Source: Bacteroidales bacterium (GTDB taxonomy: Bacteria; Bacteroidota; Bacteroidia; Bacteroidales; P3). From it: DNA of 64,000 nt. The translations under genes were made by a program, and so were the position numbers. The notes below the pieces were generated by a model that did not search any database, was not told the DNA's origin, and saw only the letters and a list, made by a program, of their open reading frames with translations. The number at the start of each line of letters is the position of its first letter. Position 1 is the stretch's first letter. Of the stretch, positions 1-8,580 are shown in pieces. Location of the stretch: contig JAFVCA010000038.1 in NCBI GenBank assembly GCA_017479705.1, positions 1 through 64,000 of the forward strand, in the 5' to 3' direction.

Positions 1-60
1 GAGGTATCGTTCGCAATCCTCCTCTGTCTTAAACTGTTGTGTGAATTCTAGTAGTTTCAT
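1..60 (-). CDS. IS1595-like transposase, N-terminal 20 codons (partial)
   Basis: Reading leftward from an ATG at 60, the open frame begins MKLLEFTQQF and continues off the window edge with no stop. The opening resembles the N-terminus of ISXO2/IS1595-family transposases, which usually start with a short helix and then a zinc-ribbon CxxC; that ribbon would lie outside the window. A promoter-like TAACTTTG lies about 20 bases upstream on the same strand. Only 20 residues are visible, so the family call comes from resemblance and could be wrong. Confidence 0.5.
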   Translation of the reverse strand, partial: MKLLEFTQQFKTEEDCERYL

Positions 61-78
61 GTGTCCTGTATTTGCATG

Positions 79-86
79 CAAAGTTA
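79..86 (-). promoter_or_regulatory. Bacteroidetes -7 element upstream of the partial transposase
   Basis: CAAAGTTA on the plus strand reads TAACTTTG on the minus strand, matching TAnnTTTG. It would place transcription start close to the ATG at 60. Confidence 0.45.
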
Positions 87-126
87 CGAATTATCTGTGT
101 TCTGGCAAAAAAAAATCTTCGGTTTC

Positions 127-141
127 TTGCGGACAATCATT
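127..141. repeat. 15-base sequence matching the end of the 152-bp repeat B
   Basis: TTGCGGACAATCATT is the exact reverse complement of AATGATTGTCCGCAA, which begins both full repeat B copies (25582-25733 and 32532-32683, counting one flanking A). It may be the terminal inverted repeat of the adjacent transposase element or a remnant of a repeat B copy. Confidence 0.5.
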
Positions 142-181
142 AAATTTAAAACTGCAAATATAAGGTGCGGAGGAATTTACC

Positions 182-301
182 ATCTATCAACTTGATATGC
201 CATTAAGCGAAAGTCCTTACAGGACAATGCCCAAGGCAGGTATCACACTCACTCGCCCACTACTCCGTAGGAGTTTTCGCTTTTCTATTGACCGATTCGG
301 G
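182..301. repeat. Dispersed repeat A, copy 1
   Basis: About 120 bp running from ATCTATCAAC to ACCGATTCGGG, including the palindrome ACTCCGTAGGAGT. A second copy at 32356-32527 shares most of its sequence but carries an extra unit with a second ACTCCGTAGGAGT. No coding potential was seen. It sits between the transposase fragment and the end of the helicase gene. Confidence 0.7.
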
Positions 302-317
302 TTTAATTGTACAAGGC

Positions 318-2861
318 TCAATCCTCACGGCTTGCAGCCCAACGGGCTACCCGCAGTTGCAAATAGCTGAAACGGCCTTCAAAATGTTCATACACCTCCT
401 TCAACGGCGAGGGCAGACCATTCTCCGTCATAAAGACGCTTATTTCCTCCCGTTCCCGCTCCGGCACCACAAAGTCTGGCGACAAGGCCCCAGCCTCCAC
501 AGCCTTGTAGACGTAACCCTCCACCGTACTCACAGCGCGTCCCAGCGTCTCCGCCACCTCAGCAACGGTCTTGCCCTGCTTCAGCAACTCCACAGCCTTC
601 TCCCAGGCCGGCACAGTCTTCTCTTTGGGTTTGCGGCTTGGCTTCGGCTCCGGCACGGTTTCTATGCGGCGTTGTTTCGGCTCGATATGGTTGTCCTTGC
701 AGTAGTCCTGCACTATTTGCAGAATCTCCGCTCCGTATTGCGCCACGCTCACCGGCCCCATGCCCTGCACGGCTGAGAGCTCCGCCTCGTTCCGTGGCAT
801 GGCCTTCACGATGCCCATCAACGTCCGTTGCCATAAAATCATGAACGGCCTCACACCCTTCTTTTCGGCAATGCCCTTGCGCCATGTCGACAGCCTGTCC
901 ACCAAGTCGGTCTCCAACGGGCCGTCCTCCGCCTTGGTCTCCGTCTTCGCACGGGTGCGGCCACTGCGCTCCTTGACAGGCTTTTGCAGCGTGAAATCGA
1001 CCTTGGTCTGTTGGTAGCCCTCAATCGTAAACCCTTTTTCGGCCACCTCCTCCATCAGCCTTATCTTCAACCCACCTGTCGCCGTGTAGCGCTCAGCGGC
1101 ATCCTTTACACGCTTTGCCGTCTCGCGGTTGTCAATCTCCAATGCCAGCATCGGCCTCACGCGCTCGTCCATCGTTCTCAGCACCTGCCCGAAATAGACA
1201 GCCGCCTTCCCCACGCGCTCCGCCATCAAGGCCTTGCTGTCAGGCTGTGCAGCAATAGCCGTAAGTTGTCTGCGGAAGCGCTCCGCCACGGACACCATAT
1301 CGTTCACTTCACGGCTGCACAACTCCGAAAGCACGGCGGCCTGTTCAGGGTAAACCCTAAGCAATTGATCCTGAAACAGACGGCGCAGTCCTTCCATGGC
1401 GTGCTGCACTCCGCTGAAATCAAACAGCTCAAAGAGCATGTCATAATAGTACTGCGAGCGGTAGCCGTCCAGCATCTGTTCGGCCTGTTGCGGCGGGGTC
1501 ATGCTGCTGTTGAACTGCTCAATGTCGCCGCTCCCAAACGAGTTTCTCTCCGTGATGGGTGCCAGCAGCGTAAGCCCTTCCAAGCTCCGGCAGCGGCTCA
1601 ATGCCACATACACCTGCCCGTAAGTGAAGGCCCCGGACACATCCACCTGCACCCTGTCGAAGGTCAATCCCTGCGCCTTGTGCACGGTGATGGCCCAGGC
1701 CGTTTTCAGTGGGTACTGCGTAAAGGTGCCGTCCACCAGCTGCTTAATCATATTGTCGCTGGGGTCAATCTCATAACGGATATTCTCCCATCTTTCGGGG
1801 GTGACAAATATCTGTTCACCGTTCTCGGCCTCCACCACAATCACCCTGTCCTGTCCTGCGGCCTCGCCGCCGTCGTCCATCACCTCCTCCACCGTGCCCA
1901 GCATGCCGTTGTAGTATCGATGGCCGTTGCTGTCGTTCTTCACAAACATCACCTGCGCACCCACCTTCAACTCCAAGTGCCGGTCCGTCGGGGCTGACTG
2001 TTCGGGGAAGTTGCCCTCCACCTCGGCGTCGAAAAGGTAGCTCCTCGTGGTCAAGGCTTGCAGGTGGCTGCGATTCACCGCATCGGCCTGGTAGTTGTGC
2101 GTGGTCAACAGTATAGGTTCCTGCCCGTTTCCCGGAGCGGGACGGGCTTGCACACGGGCGTTGAGAGCCTGCAGCGTCTGGCTGTCGAAATGGTTGTCGC
2201 GGATATTGTTGAGCAGTCCTACAAAGCGCGGATCCTGCTGGCGGTATATCGTCTTGAGCTGGATGGTGACATACGGCACCTTCTGCAAAGCCTTGCTGTG
2301 GAAGAAGAAGGGCGACGGGTAGACCCGCTCCATGTATGGGCGCTCCTCGTCCGTCACCACGGGTGCCAGTTGCTGCACATCGCCAATCATCAGCAGTTGC
2401 ACACCCCCAAAGGGCCGGCCGCTGCGGCGGTAGCGCCGCAACACCGCGTCGATGGCGTCGAGCAGGTCAGCCCGCACCATGCTGATTTCGTCTATAATCA
2501 GCAAATCCAGCGTGCGTATGATGTCGACTTTCGACTTCCGCAAACTCTTCTGGCTCTCAGGCAGCTGGTATTCCGTCACCAGTTCGGGCACATCAGGCAG
2601 ATAGGGGCAGAACGGCAATTGGAAAAAGCTGTGGATGGTCACGCCGCCGGCGTTGATGGCCGCCACACCCGTGGGGGCAACCACAACACTGCGCTTATGG
2701 CATTTCTCCACAATGTTGTGCAAAAAGGTGGTTTTCCCCGTGCCGGCCTTGCCGGTGAGGAAGATGGAGACTCCCGTTTCCATAACGTAGCGTTCCGCCA
2801 GCTCCACCTCGGGGTTGTAGGTAAACTGCATTTCGCTCTTGGTCTGAACCGTATTAGTCAA
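318..2861 (-). CDS. PIF1/RecD-type SF1 helicase with HRDC and C-terminal helix-turn-helix
   Basis: An 847-residue ATP-dependent DNA helicase. Walker A GKAGTGKT is at about residues 37-44 and the motif II region IIDEISMV at about 122-129. A C-terminal motif VYVALSRCRSLEGL matches motif VI of PIF1-like enzymes. A region near residues 660-720 looks like an HRDC domain (GMGPVSVAQYG). The C-terminus (about 755-800, KTVAEVAETLGRAVSTVEGY) looks like a helix-turn-helix. This architecture is common in Bacteroidetes, where it is annotated as an AAA/HTH helicase. It starts 25 bp after the nadE stop on the same strand, so the two are probably co-transcribed. A role in recombination or fork maintenance is inferred from the family. 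An in-frame ATG at 2831 is an alternative start. Confidence 0.88.
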   Translation of the reverse strand: MTNTVQTKSEMQFTYNPEVELAERYVMETGVSIFLTGKAGTGKTTFLHNIVEKCHKRSVVVAPTGVAAINAGGVTIHSFFQLPFCPYLPDVPELVTEYQLPESQKSLRKSKVDIIRTLDLLIIDEISMVRADLLDAIDAVLRRYRRSGRPFGGVQLLMIGDVQQLAPVVTDEERPYMERVYPSPFFFHSKALQKVPYVTIQLKTIYRQQDPRFVGLLNNIRDNHFDSQTLQALNARVQARPAPGNGQEPILLTTHNYQADAVNRSHLQALTTRSYLFDAEVEGNFPEQSAPTDRHLELKVGAQVMFVKNDSNGHRYYNGMLGTVEEVMDDGGEAAGQDRVIVVEAENGEQIFVTPERWENIRYEIDPSDNMIKQLVDGTFTQYPLKTAWAITVHKAQGLTFDRVQVDVSGAFTYGQVYVALSRCRSLEGLTLLAPITERNSFGSGDIEQFNSSMTPPQQAEQMLDGYRSQYYYDMLFELFDFSGVQHAMEGLRRLFQDQLLRVYPEQAAVLSELCSREVNDMVSVAERFRRQLTAIAAQPDSKALMAERVGKAAVYFGQVLRTMDERVRPMLALEIDNRETAKRVKDAAERYTATGGLKIRLMEEVAEKGFTIEGYQQTKVDFTLQKPVKERSGRTRAKTETKAEDGPLETDLVDRLSTWRKGIAEKKGVRPFMILWQRTLMGIVKAMPRNEAELSAVQGMGPVSVAQYGAEILQIVQDYCKDNHIEPKQRRIETVPEPKPSRKPKEKTVPAWEKAVELLKQGKTVAEVAETLGRAVSTVEGYVYKAVEAGALSPDFVVPEREREEISVFMTENGLPSPLKEVYEHFEGRFSYLQLRVARWAASRED

Positions 2862-2886
2862 ACAGTCGCTTTATCGCCCGTTCCGC

Positions 2887-4443
2887 TTACGAGATGGGAA
2901 CCCGGCGGTCGATACCAAAACTCATGGGCGACACCTTCAACACGGGTGCAAACTGCAAGCGTTTCCACTCATTGATGCGCACCTTGCGCAGCACCTCTGC
3001 CACCGTCTTCTCGTCATAGCCCTCGGCCACAATCTCCTCCTGGCACAGCTGCTCCTCGATGTGGAGGTTCAGGATGCCGTCCAATACGCCATAGTCCGGC
3101 AGCGAGTCGCTGTCCTTCTGGCCGGGCCGCAGCTCGGCCGACGGCGGTTTCTGCATCGTGTTGAGCGGTATGCGCACCCCGTCGCGGTTCACGTATTCGC
3201 CCAGCTCGTACACTTCAGTCTTGTACAGGTCGCCAATCACGCTCAGGCCTCCGCAGCTGTCGCCGTAGAGGGTGCCGTAGCCCATGGCTGCCTCGGACTT
3301 GTTGGTGGTGTTCAGCGCCATGGCACCGAACTTGTTGGCATAGCTCATCACAATCGTGCCACGGATGCGGGCCTGCATATTCTCCTCGGTGACATCCTCG
3401 GAGCGGTCGCCAAACACTGGCTTCATCGTTTCGCGCAGCAGGTCGAACATGGGCTTGATAGGCACAATGTCGTACTTCACTCCCAGATTGTTAGCCAGTT
3501 CGACGGCATCGTTCACCGAATGGTCAGTCGAATACTGCGAAGGCATCAGGATGCCATGCACGTTCTCCGGGCCCAAGGCATCGGCTGCCAACAGGCAGAC
3601 CATGGCCGAGTCCATGCCGCCTGACAGGCCGAGGACAGCGCGCTGTATGCGGTTCTTTCTGAAATAGTCGCGCAGACCGGTCACCAGTGCTTTGTAGACC
3701 AAGGCCACCGCTTCGGGCTTCTCGTCCTCGCACTCTTCCATCAGCTGCAAGTCCACACTCTGGGCGTGGGCTTCAAAGTAGGGAAACTGACAGAGCACCA
3801 TCCCTGCGGCATTCAACGCCATGGAGCCGCCGGCAAAGAGCAGGTTGCCCTCACCGCCCGTGCGGTTGGAGAAGACCAGTGCCGCATTGAGGTTCTCCAC
3901 AATCTTATGCATGCGGTAGCGGATGCGGTAGGGCTTGTTATAGTCAAACACATTGCAGCCGCAGCAAATCACCACATCGGGCTGCTCGGTGTGCGACTTG
4001 GAGAGCTCCTTCAAATCCTCGTAGAAGCCGATGGCTAACAGCTGGTCCTGATACTGGATCATCTGCACACCCTCGCCACGCACAAAATAGCGTTGCTCGT
4101 CGGGGGCCAGATACTTCTTGGTGACGATGCCGCGGATGGCGCAGTTCTGCACAAAGACGATGGCGTTGCACAGTCCGCGGTCCTGAATCTGCAAGGGCAT
4201 GCCCACTAAGAAAGCCCTGTGCTCCGAGCGTTGCACCAGCTCCTGCAAAGCCGCCTGGGCGCGTTTCTGCAAGTCGGTGTAAGCCACCGAGCCGTAGAGC
4301 GGGGCTCCGCACAGCGTGCAGGCGGGGAACACCGTCAGCAACGCCTCCTTGCTTTCGGGGCGGTCAAGTTCCTCGATAATCCATTTCAAATTCTCCTCGG
4401 GATTGTTGGACACAATGTCGTGTTGAACTATATTTATATTCAT
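2887..4443 (-). CDS. nadE: NAD+ synthetase with a degenerate glutaminase domain
   Basis: A 518-residue two-domain NAD synthase that would convert deamido-NAD to NAD with ATP. The N-terminal nitrilase-like domain (about 1-235) normally releases ammonia from glutamine. The C-terminal synthetase domain carries the PP-loop SGGMDS at 274-279 and the GDLYKTEVYELGEY segment typical of NadE. In the glutaminase domain the catalytic Glu is Ala41 (TVFPACTLCG instead of FPEL..TGY) and the catalytic Cys is Tyr141 (GFYEDL instead of I-C-E-D); a Lys is kept at 109/110. The protein is therefore predicted to use free ammonia, which is inference. The length is ordinary for two-domain NadE. It precedes the helicase and has its own promoter and a large 5' palindrome. 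Confidence 0.9.
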   Translation of the reverse strand: MNINIVQHDIVSNNPEENLKWIIEELDRPESKEALLTVFPACTLCGAPLYGSVAYTDLQKRAQAALQELVQRSEHRAFLVGMPLQIQDRGLCNAIVFVQNCAIRGIVTKKYLAPDEQRYFVRGEGVQMIQYQDQLLAIGFYEDLKELSKSHTEQPDVVICCGCNVFDYNKPYRIRYRMHKIVENLNAALVFSNRTGGEGNLLFAGGSMALNAAGMVLCQFPYFEAHAQSVDLQLMEECEDEKPEAVALVYKALVTGLRDYFRKNRIQRAVLGLSGGMDSAMVCLLAADALGPENVHGILMPSQYSTDHSVNDAVELANNLGVKYDIVPIKPMFDLLRETMKPVFGDRSEDVTEENMQARIRGTIVMSYANKFGAMALNTTNKSEAAMGYGTLYGDSCGGLSVIGDLYKTEVYELGEYVNRDGVRIPLNTMQKPPSAELRPGQKDSDSLPDYGVLDGILNLHIEEQLCQEEIVAEGYDEKTVAEVLRKVRINEWKRLQFAPVLKVSPMSFGIDRRVPIS

Positions 4444-4480
4444 AACTTAGAATAATTACATTTATCTGTTTTACAACCAT

Positions 4481-4515
4481 TTTTATGCGCGGCGGCTGCG
4501 CCGCCGCGCATAAAA
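4481..4515. promoter_or_regulatory. 35-bp perfect palindrome at the predicted nadE transcript start
   Basis: Arms of 15 bp (4481-4495 and 4501-4515, TTTTATGCGCGGCGG and its complement) surround a 5-base loop. The palindrome lies directly downstream of the minus-strand -7 element at 4523-4530, so the nadE mRNA would begin with or just before this very stable hairpin. It could be an operator or a 5' stabilising stem. It is not a terminator, since genes on both sides are transcribed away from it. Confidence 0.75.
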
Positions 4516-4522
4516 TAGAGTG

Positions 4523-4530
4523 CAAAAATA
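4523..4530 (-). promoter_or_regulatory. nadE promoter -7 element
   Basis: CAAAAATA on the plus strand reads TATTTTTG on the minus strand, preceded by an A/T-rich tract. It is positioned to transcribe nadE and the helicase gene. Confidence 0.6.
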
Positions 4531-4562
4531 CAAAAAAAAAATCACAATTCCTGTTTTTTTCG

Positions 4563-4570
4563 TATTTTTG
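4563..4570 (+). promoter_or_regulatory. Promoter -7 element for the outer-membrane protein gene
   Basis: TATTTTTG follows a T-rich tract 63 bp before the ATG at 4634. It is divergent from the nadE promoter. Confidence 0.6.
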
Positions 4571-4633
4571 CAATTCGTAATAACAAGCAAACAACGAAAC
4601 AAACATTACTAACATTATTAAAACAACATCATT

Positions 4634-5095
4634 ATGAAGAAAGTTTTTGTACTTTTATTCGCTGTCGTTGCCCTCAGCTTTGCCGGCAACGCACAACACG
4701 CCATCGGTGTCCGCGGAGCCTTCGGTAACAGCACTGCGGCTGAACTCTCCTACCAGCAGGCCCTCGGCTCGGCCAACCGCTTAGAACTCGACCTTGGCTG
4801 GCACAACTACACAGAACATGGCACCTACTTCAACCTGACCGGTATCTACCAGTGGAACTGGAACATCAGCGGCGGCCTTGGCTGGTACGTTGGTCTCGGT
4901 GCCAACGCTGGTCTCTATACCGGCAAATACCAGGACGACAATTTCGGTATCGGTCTCGATGGTCAAATCGGTATTGAATACAAATTCAGCATCCCCCTGC
5001 AGGTATCTCTCGACTTCCGTCCGCAAATGGACTTCCTCGGCCATGCAAGCGGCTTCGGCTTAGGCATAGCCCTCAGTTTAAGATACTGCTTCTAA
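4634..5095 (+). CDS. Small predicted outer-membrane beta-barrel protein
   Basis: 153 residues. A signal peptide of about 20 residues (MKKVFVLLFAVVALSFAGNAQ) is followed by alternating hydrophobic/polar strands rich in Gly and aromatics, ending in LSLRYCF. A terminal aromatic residue is typical of outer-membrane barrels. No named family was recognised. It is a single-gene unit with its own promoter and a hairpin terminator at 5134-5162. Confidence 0.75.
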   Translation: MKKVFVLLFAVVALSFAGNAQHAIGVRGAFGNSTAAELSYQQALGSANRLELDLGWHNYTEHGTYFNLTGIYQWNWNISGGLGWYVGLGANAGLYTGKYQDDNFGIGLDGQIGIEYKFSIPLQVSLDFRPQMDFLGHASGFGLGIALSLRYCF

Positions 5096-5133
5096 TTGAG
5101 ATTAATAAAACTATCTTTTTCATGCTTCATGAC

Positions 5134-5162
5134 ATCCCCGGCCCTCTCGGCTGGGGATTTTT
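5134..5162 (+). terminator. Rho-independent terminator
   Basis: ATCCCCGGCC pairs with GGCTGGGGAT (one mismatch) over a short loop and is followed by a T run. Confidence 0.75.
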
Positions 5163-5163
5163 A

Positions 5164-5520
5164 ATGTCCTGACGCAGCATCGGCGCCTGTCCACTCCTTG
5201 CCGCTTACTCCTCCCACACATGGCAGTCCGTTTTCCCAAAGAGAAAGGGATAAATGTTGAGGAAATGTAAGACAAACGACCCGCAAGGAGCGAAGCGGGG
5301 CCGACCCAACCATCCACCGCTGAACACGGCGAGACCGACCGGGAAGTCCGTCCGAAGGATGCCGCAGCGAGGGCCGAAGAGGTGGGATGCAACTGATTGT
5401 GGCTAAACCATTCGCGAAGGCACCGGCATAGCCACGCGCCTGAAAAGCGCGGCAACGGGTTGGCGCAGACTGCGTTTTTTTTGAAATATTTATTTAGAGA
5501 ACATGCAAAAATACGATTTT
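5164..5520. other. Intergenic region, no gene recognised
   Basis: About 355 bp between the barrel gene terminator and the transporter promoter. It is GC-rich with short imperfect palindromes (for example GCGC pairs near 5440). An open minus-strand frame exists but has low-complexity Arg/Ser/Cys composition, no start signal and no recognisable domain. Confidence 0.5.
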
Positions 5521-5526
5521 TTTTCG

Positions 5527-5534
5527 TAATTTTG
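5527..5534 (+). promoter_or_regulatory. Promoter -7 element for the MFS transporter
   Basis: TAATTTTG after a T-rich tract. It puts the transcript start near 5541, which argues for the ATG at 5584 rather than the upstream in-frame alternative at 5548. Confidence 0.6.
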
Positions 5535-5583
5535 CAACTCCAAACACTTGAAGAGAATTAAACAACAAAAATACAATACAATT

Positions 5584-7203
5584 ATGACAGAAAACGTTAA
5601 AACTCTTCGCGACAGTGCTGCTATGAGATGGATAGCCCTGTTGCTGTTGGCACTGGCGATGTTCTGTGCCTACATTTTCATGGACATTTTGTCACCCATC
5701 AAGGACCTGATGGAATCGACCCGCGGATGGGATTCGAAGGCCTTCGGCACGATGGAGGGAGCAGAGACGTTCCTGAACGTGTTTGTCTTCTTCCTGATTT
5801 TCGCGGGCATCATTCTCGACAAAATGGGCGTGCGTTTCACCGCCGTGCTGTCGGGCGCAGTGATGCTGGTGGGCGGCTTGATCAAGTACTATGCCATCAG
5901 CCCCTCCTTTATGGGCAGCAGTCTTGAGAACTGGTTCACCAACAATCTGAACTACATACCGTTGTTCGACGAGCTGGGAGTGTCGCCGTTCTATCGCGGC
6001 ATGCCCGCATCAGCCAAGGTGGCAGCCATCGGTTTCATGATTTTTGGTTGCGGCGCTGAGATGGCCGGCATCACGGTGAGCCGCGGTATAGTGAAATGGT
6101 TCAAGGGCCGCGAGACGGCTTTGGCCATGGGCAGCGAGATGGCGTTAGCCCGTTTGGGTGTGGCCACCTGCATGATTTTCTCGCCCTATTTTGCCAAGCT
6201 GGGCGGCGAAATCAATGTGAGCCGCTCGGTGGCCTTCGGCGTGGTGCTGCTGTGCATTGCCTTGATCATGTTTGTCACCTACTTCTTCATGGACAAGAAG
6301 CTCGACGCTCAGACGGGCGAGGCCGAGGAGAAGGACGACCCGTTCAAAATCAGCGACATTGGCAAGATCTTCTCCAGCCTTGGTTTCTGGCTGGTGGCCT
6401 TGCTGTGTGTGCTTTACTACAGCGCCATCTTCCCCTTCCAGAAATATGCTGTGAACATGCTGCAGTGCAACCTGACGCTCAACGAGGCTGACCCCTCCAC
6501 TTTCTGGGGTGGCAGCTCGGTGACTATTGTCCAGTACATCATCATGCTGCTGGTGGCTGTTTGCGCTTTTGCAAGTAATTTCTCGAAGAAGAAAGGCATG
6601 AAGTATGGCCTGATGTGCTTGGCTGTTGTGGCCCTGGTGGTGTATTGCTACATGGGTTACATGCGCGGCACGGCGGAGACCATCTTCGCTGTGTTCCCGC
6701 TGCTGGCTGTGGCCATCACCCCCATCCTGGGCAACTATGTTGACCACAAGGGCAAGGCTGCTTCGATGCTGATGATTGGTTCCATCCTGCTGGTGCTTTG
6801 CCACCTCACTTTCGCCTTCATCCTGCCGCTGTTCAAGGGCAGCGCCGTGGGTGGCACGGTGGTGGCCTACGTGACCATCCTGGTGCTGGGAGCTTCGTTC
6901 TCGCTGGTGCCCGCCGCCCTGTGGCCTTCGGTGCCTAAGCTGGTGGACGAGAAGATTATCGGCTCGGCCTACGCACTCATCTTCTGGATTCAGAACATCG
7001 GTCTCTGGCTGTTCCCCATCCTTATCGGCAATGTGCTGACCAGCACCAACCCCGCCGATGCCAAGCCGGACGAGCTGAACTACACCTGGGCATTAGTGAT
7101 GCTGGCAGCCCTCGGCGTGGCAGCCCTGCTGATTGGCCTGTACCTGAAGGTGGTGGACAAGAAGAAACACCTGGGCCTTGAAGAGCCCAATATCAAGGAC
7201 TGA
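5584..7203 (+). CDS. MFS transporter
   Basis: 539 residues with about twelve hydrophobic helices and a charged cytoplasmic loop near the middle (DKKLDAQTGEAEEKDD). The major-facilitator signature between the second and third helices is visible as GIILDKMGVRF. The substrate cannot be read from the sequence; homologous Bacteroidetes proteins are usually annotated only as MFS transporters. The start at 5584 was chosen because an upstream in-frame start (5548) would leave almost no leader after the promoter. It is monocistronic and ends in a bidirectional terminator shared with the convergent lipoprotein gene. Confidence 0.88.
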   Translation: MTENVKTLRDSAAMRWIALLLLALAMFCAYIFMDILSPIKDLMESTRGWDSKAFGTMEGAETFLNVFVFFLIFAGIILDKMGVRFTAVLSGAVMLVGGLIKYYAISPSFMGSSLENWFTNNLNYIPLFDELGVSPFYRGMPASAKVAAIGFMIFGCGAEMAGITVSRGIVKWFKGRETALAMGSEMALARLGVATCMIFSPYFAKLGGEINVSRSVAFGVVLLCIALIMFVTYFFMDKKLDAQTGEAEEKDDPFKISDIGKIFSSLGFWLVALLCVLYYSAIFPFQKYAVNMLQCNLTLNEADPSTFWGGSSVTIVQYIIMLLVAVCAFASNFSKKKGMKYGLMCLAVVALVVYCYMGYMRGTAETIFAVFPLLAVAITPILGNYVDHKGKAASMLMIGSILLVLCHLTFAFILPLFKGSAVGGTVVAYVTILVLGASFSLVPAALWPSVPKLVDEKIIGSAYALIFWIQNIGLWLFPILIGNVLTSTNPADAKPDELNYTWALVMLAALGVAALLIGLYLKVVDKKKHLGLEEPNIKD

Positions 7204-7227
7204 CCTCCTTGCAATAGTTAAAAAATG

Positions 7228-7253
7228 CAGAGCCATCCATGCGGGTGGCTCTG
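7228..7253. terminator. Bidirectional terminator between convergent genes
   Basis: CAGAGCCA (7228-7235) pairs with TGGCTCTG (7246-7253). A T run follows on the plus strand and an A run precedes it, giving a T run on the minus strand. Confidence 0.85.
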
Positions 7254-7296
7254 TGTTTTTTGTCGGGATGCGGTTGAAGAAGGCGGAGGTTAAAGT

Positions 7297-8571
7297 TCAG
7301 CCATTGATGGGCTGCACCATCTTGCGCAGCAGCTCGATGTCGAGTTGCTGGTAGGTGGGGTTGGCGGCACTGGTGAAGTATTTGCGGTTGTTTTTGTAGT
7401 TGTCCTTGTCGTAGTCGGTGGCTTTGAGGAAGAGGGCGTGGGCCACGGCACGTTTGAAGGCCGGGAAGGAGAGTGTGCCTTCCTCCCACTGCTTCTTTTC
7501 CGTGGTGGTGAGGTATTTGGTGTATTTGGCGTTCATAGCTGCGGAGATGCGTTCGCTGCCCTTGGCATTGGGGTCGCGCTCCATGGTCTCGTTGTAGTTG
7601 CGCGTCAGGGCGGGGAAGTCGGCCCAGCTGGTGATGGTTGTTTCGAGCAGTTTGAGGGTGCGGCGACGGTTGTCGGTGTAGTAGCCGAGGTAGGCGTGGC
7701 AGGGTTCGACAAAGATGACGGGTTTCAACCCAATCTTGCGCATGATGGAGGCAAAGAAGACGCACGCATCGACGCAGTTGGCCTGGCGGGTGTTGTAGAC
7801 CTGGTCGAAGAAGCGGATGTGCTGGACGTTGGCATGCTTGGTGGGCGAGGAGGTGCAGGAGATGGAGGAATAGGTGATGCCACGCTCGAGGGCGTAGTAC
7901 CAGATGGCCTCGGCCTGGCTGACGACGCTCTGTGCATCCTTTTGGTAGCCCGTGATACGGGAGACCACTCCTTGGTCCACGATGTCGGTGAGGATGCTGT
8001 CGATGAAGGGGTGTTCCTCGTTGACGTAGGCGGCAAAGAGCCAGCGGAAGTCGTGGAGGTGCCCATCGTCGTCGATGACGCTGAGGAGGCAGTCGTTGGC
8101 AGAGCGGTAGTTGATGCGGACGTTTTTCACATCGACTTCCTCGTCGTTGATGAAGCAGGTGAAGGTGAGGTCCGTGGTGCCTTGCTGGCGGATTTTATAT
8201 AGTTGGTCGTACTTCCATTTGATGGAGGGATGGAAGGTGTAGCGGGTATCTTTGACGGGGAGGACTTCCTGGAAGATGGTGACGTAGTTGAGGTTGGAGG
8301 AGTCGATGGTGATGCGGAGGACGGAGTTGCTCACCGGGGCGGTGACGGAGACGGAGAAGAGGGCGTTGGTGTCGTTGAAGCCGAAATTCTTGTCGCTGAG
8401 GCTGGCCACACCCATGATGAGGGAGGGGTAGAACTGGTTTTCGAGGTAGGGATTGTAGGAGGCCTCGAACTTGACGTAGGAGGGGTCGTAGACCTTGGGT
8501 TTGGTGTGGTGGCACCCGGCCAGCGAGAGCAAGAGGACCAGAGCGGGAAAGAGTTTATAGTTCATGTTCAA
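7297..8571 (-). CDS. Transglutaminase-like lipoprotein
   Basis: 424 residues. Lipoprotein signal peptide with lipobox LSLAGC, so anchoring in the inner or outer membrane is expected. The C-terminal half holds a transglutaminase-like core: the Cys helix in ANCVDACVFFASIMRKIGLK, then a His in EPCHAYLGYY, then LLETT where the third catalytic residue (usually Asp) would fall, here Glu. The N-terminal half is beta-rich and not recognised. It is the last gene of the ruvC, symporter, lipoprotein unit (gap of 9 bp). Such Bacteroidetes proteins are predicted cysteine peptidases or transglutaminases; the substrate is unknown. Confidence 0.75.
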   Translation of the reverse strand: MNMNYKLFPALVLLLSLAGCHHTKPKVYDPSYVKFEASYNPYLENQFYPSLIMGVASLSDKNFGFNDTNALFSVSVTAPVSNSVLRITIDSSNLNYVTIFQEVLPVKDTRYTFHPSIKWKYDQLYKIRQQGTTDLTFTCFINDEEVDVKNVRINYRSANDCLLSVIDDDGHLHDFRWLFAAYVNEEHPFIDSILTDIVDQGVVSRITGYQKDAQSVVSQAEAIWYYALERGITYSSISCTSSPTKHANVQHIRFFDQVYNTRQANCVDACVFFASIMRKIGLKPVIFVEPCHAYLGYYTDNRRRTLKLLETTITSWADFPALTRNYNETMERDPNAKGSERISAAMNAKYTKYLTTTEKKQWEEGTLSFPAFKRAVAHALFLKATDYDKDNYKNNRKYFTSAANPTYQQLDIELLRKMVQPING

Positions 8572-8580
8572 TCGATAAAG

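Noticed and set aside
984..1997. Long plus-strand frame opposite the helicase gene
   Set aside because: It has no domain features and is antisense to a complete helicase with all motifs.
5120..5455. 111-codon minus-strand frame in the gap after the small barrel gene
   Set aside because: No promoter, Cys/Arg/Ser-rich composition, no homologous motif; it starts within the intergenic palindromes and reads into the terminator.
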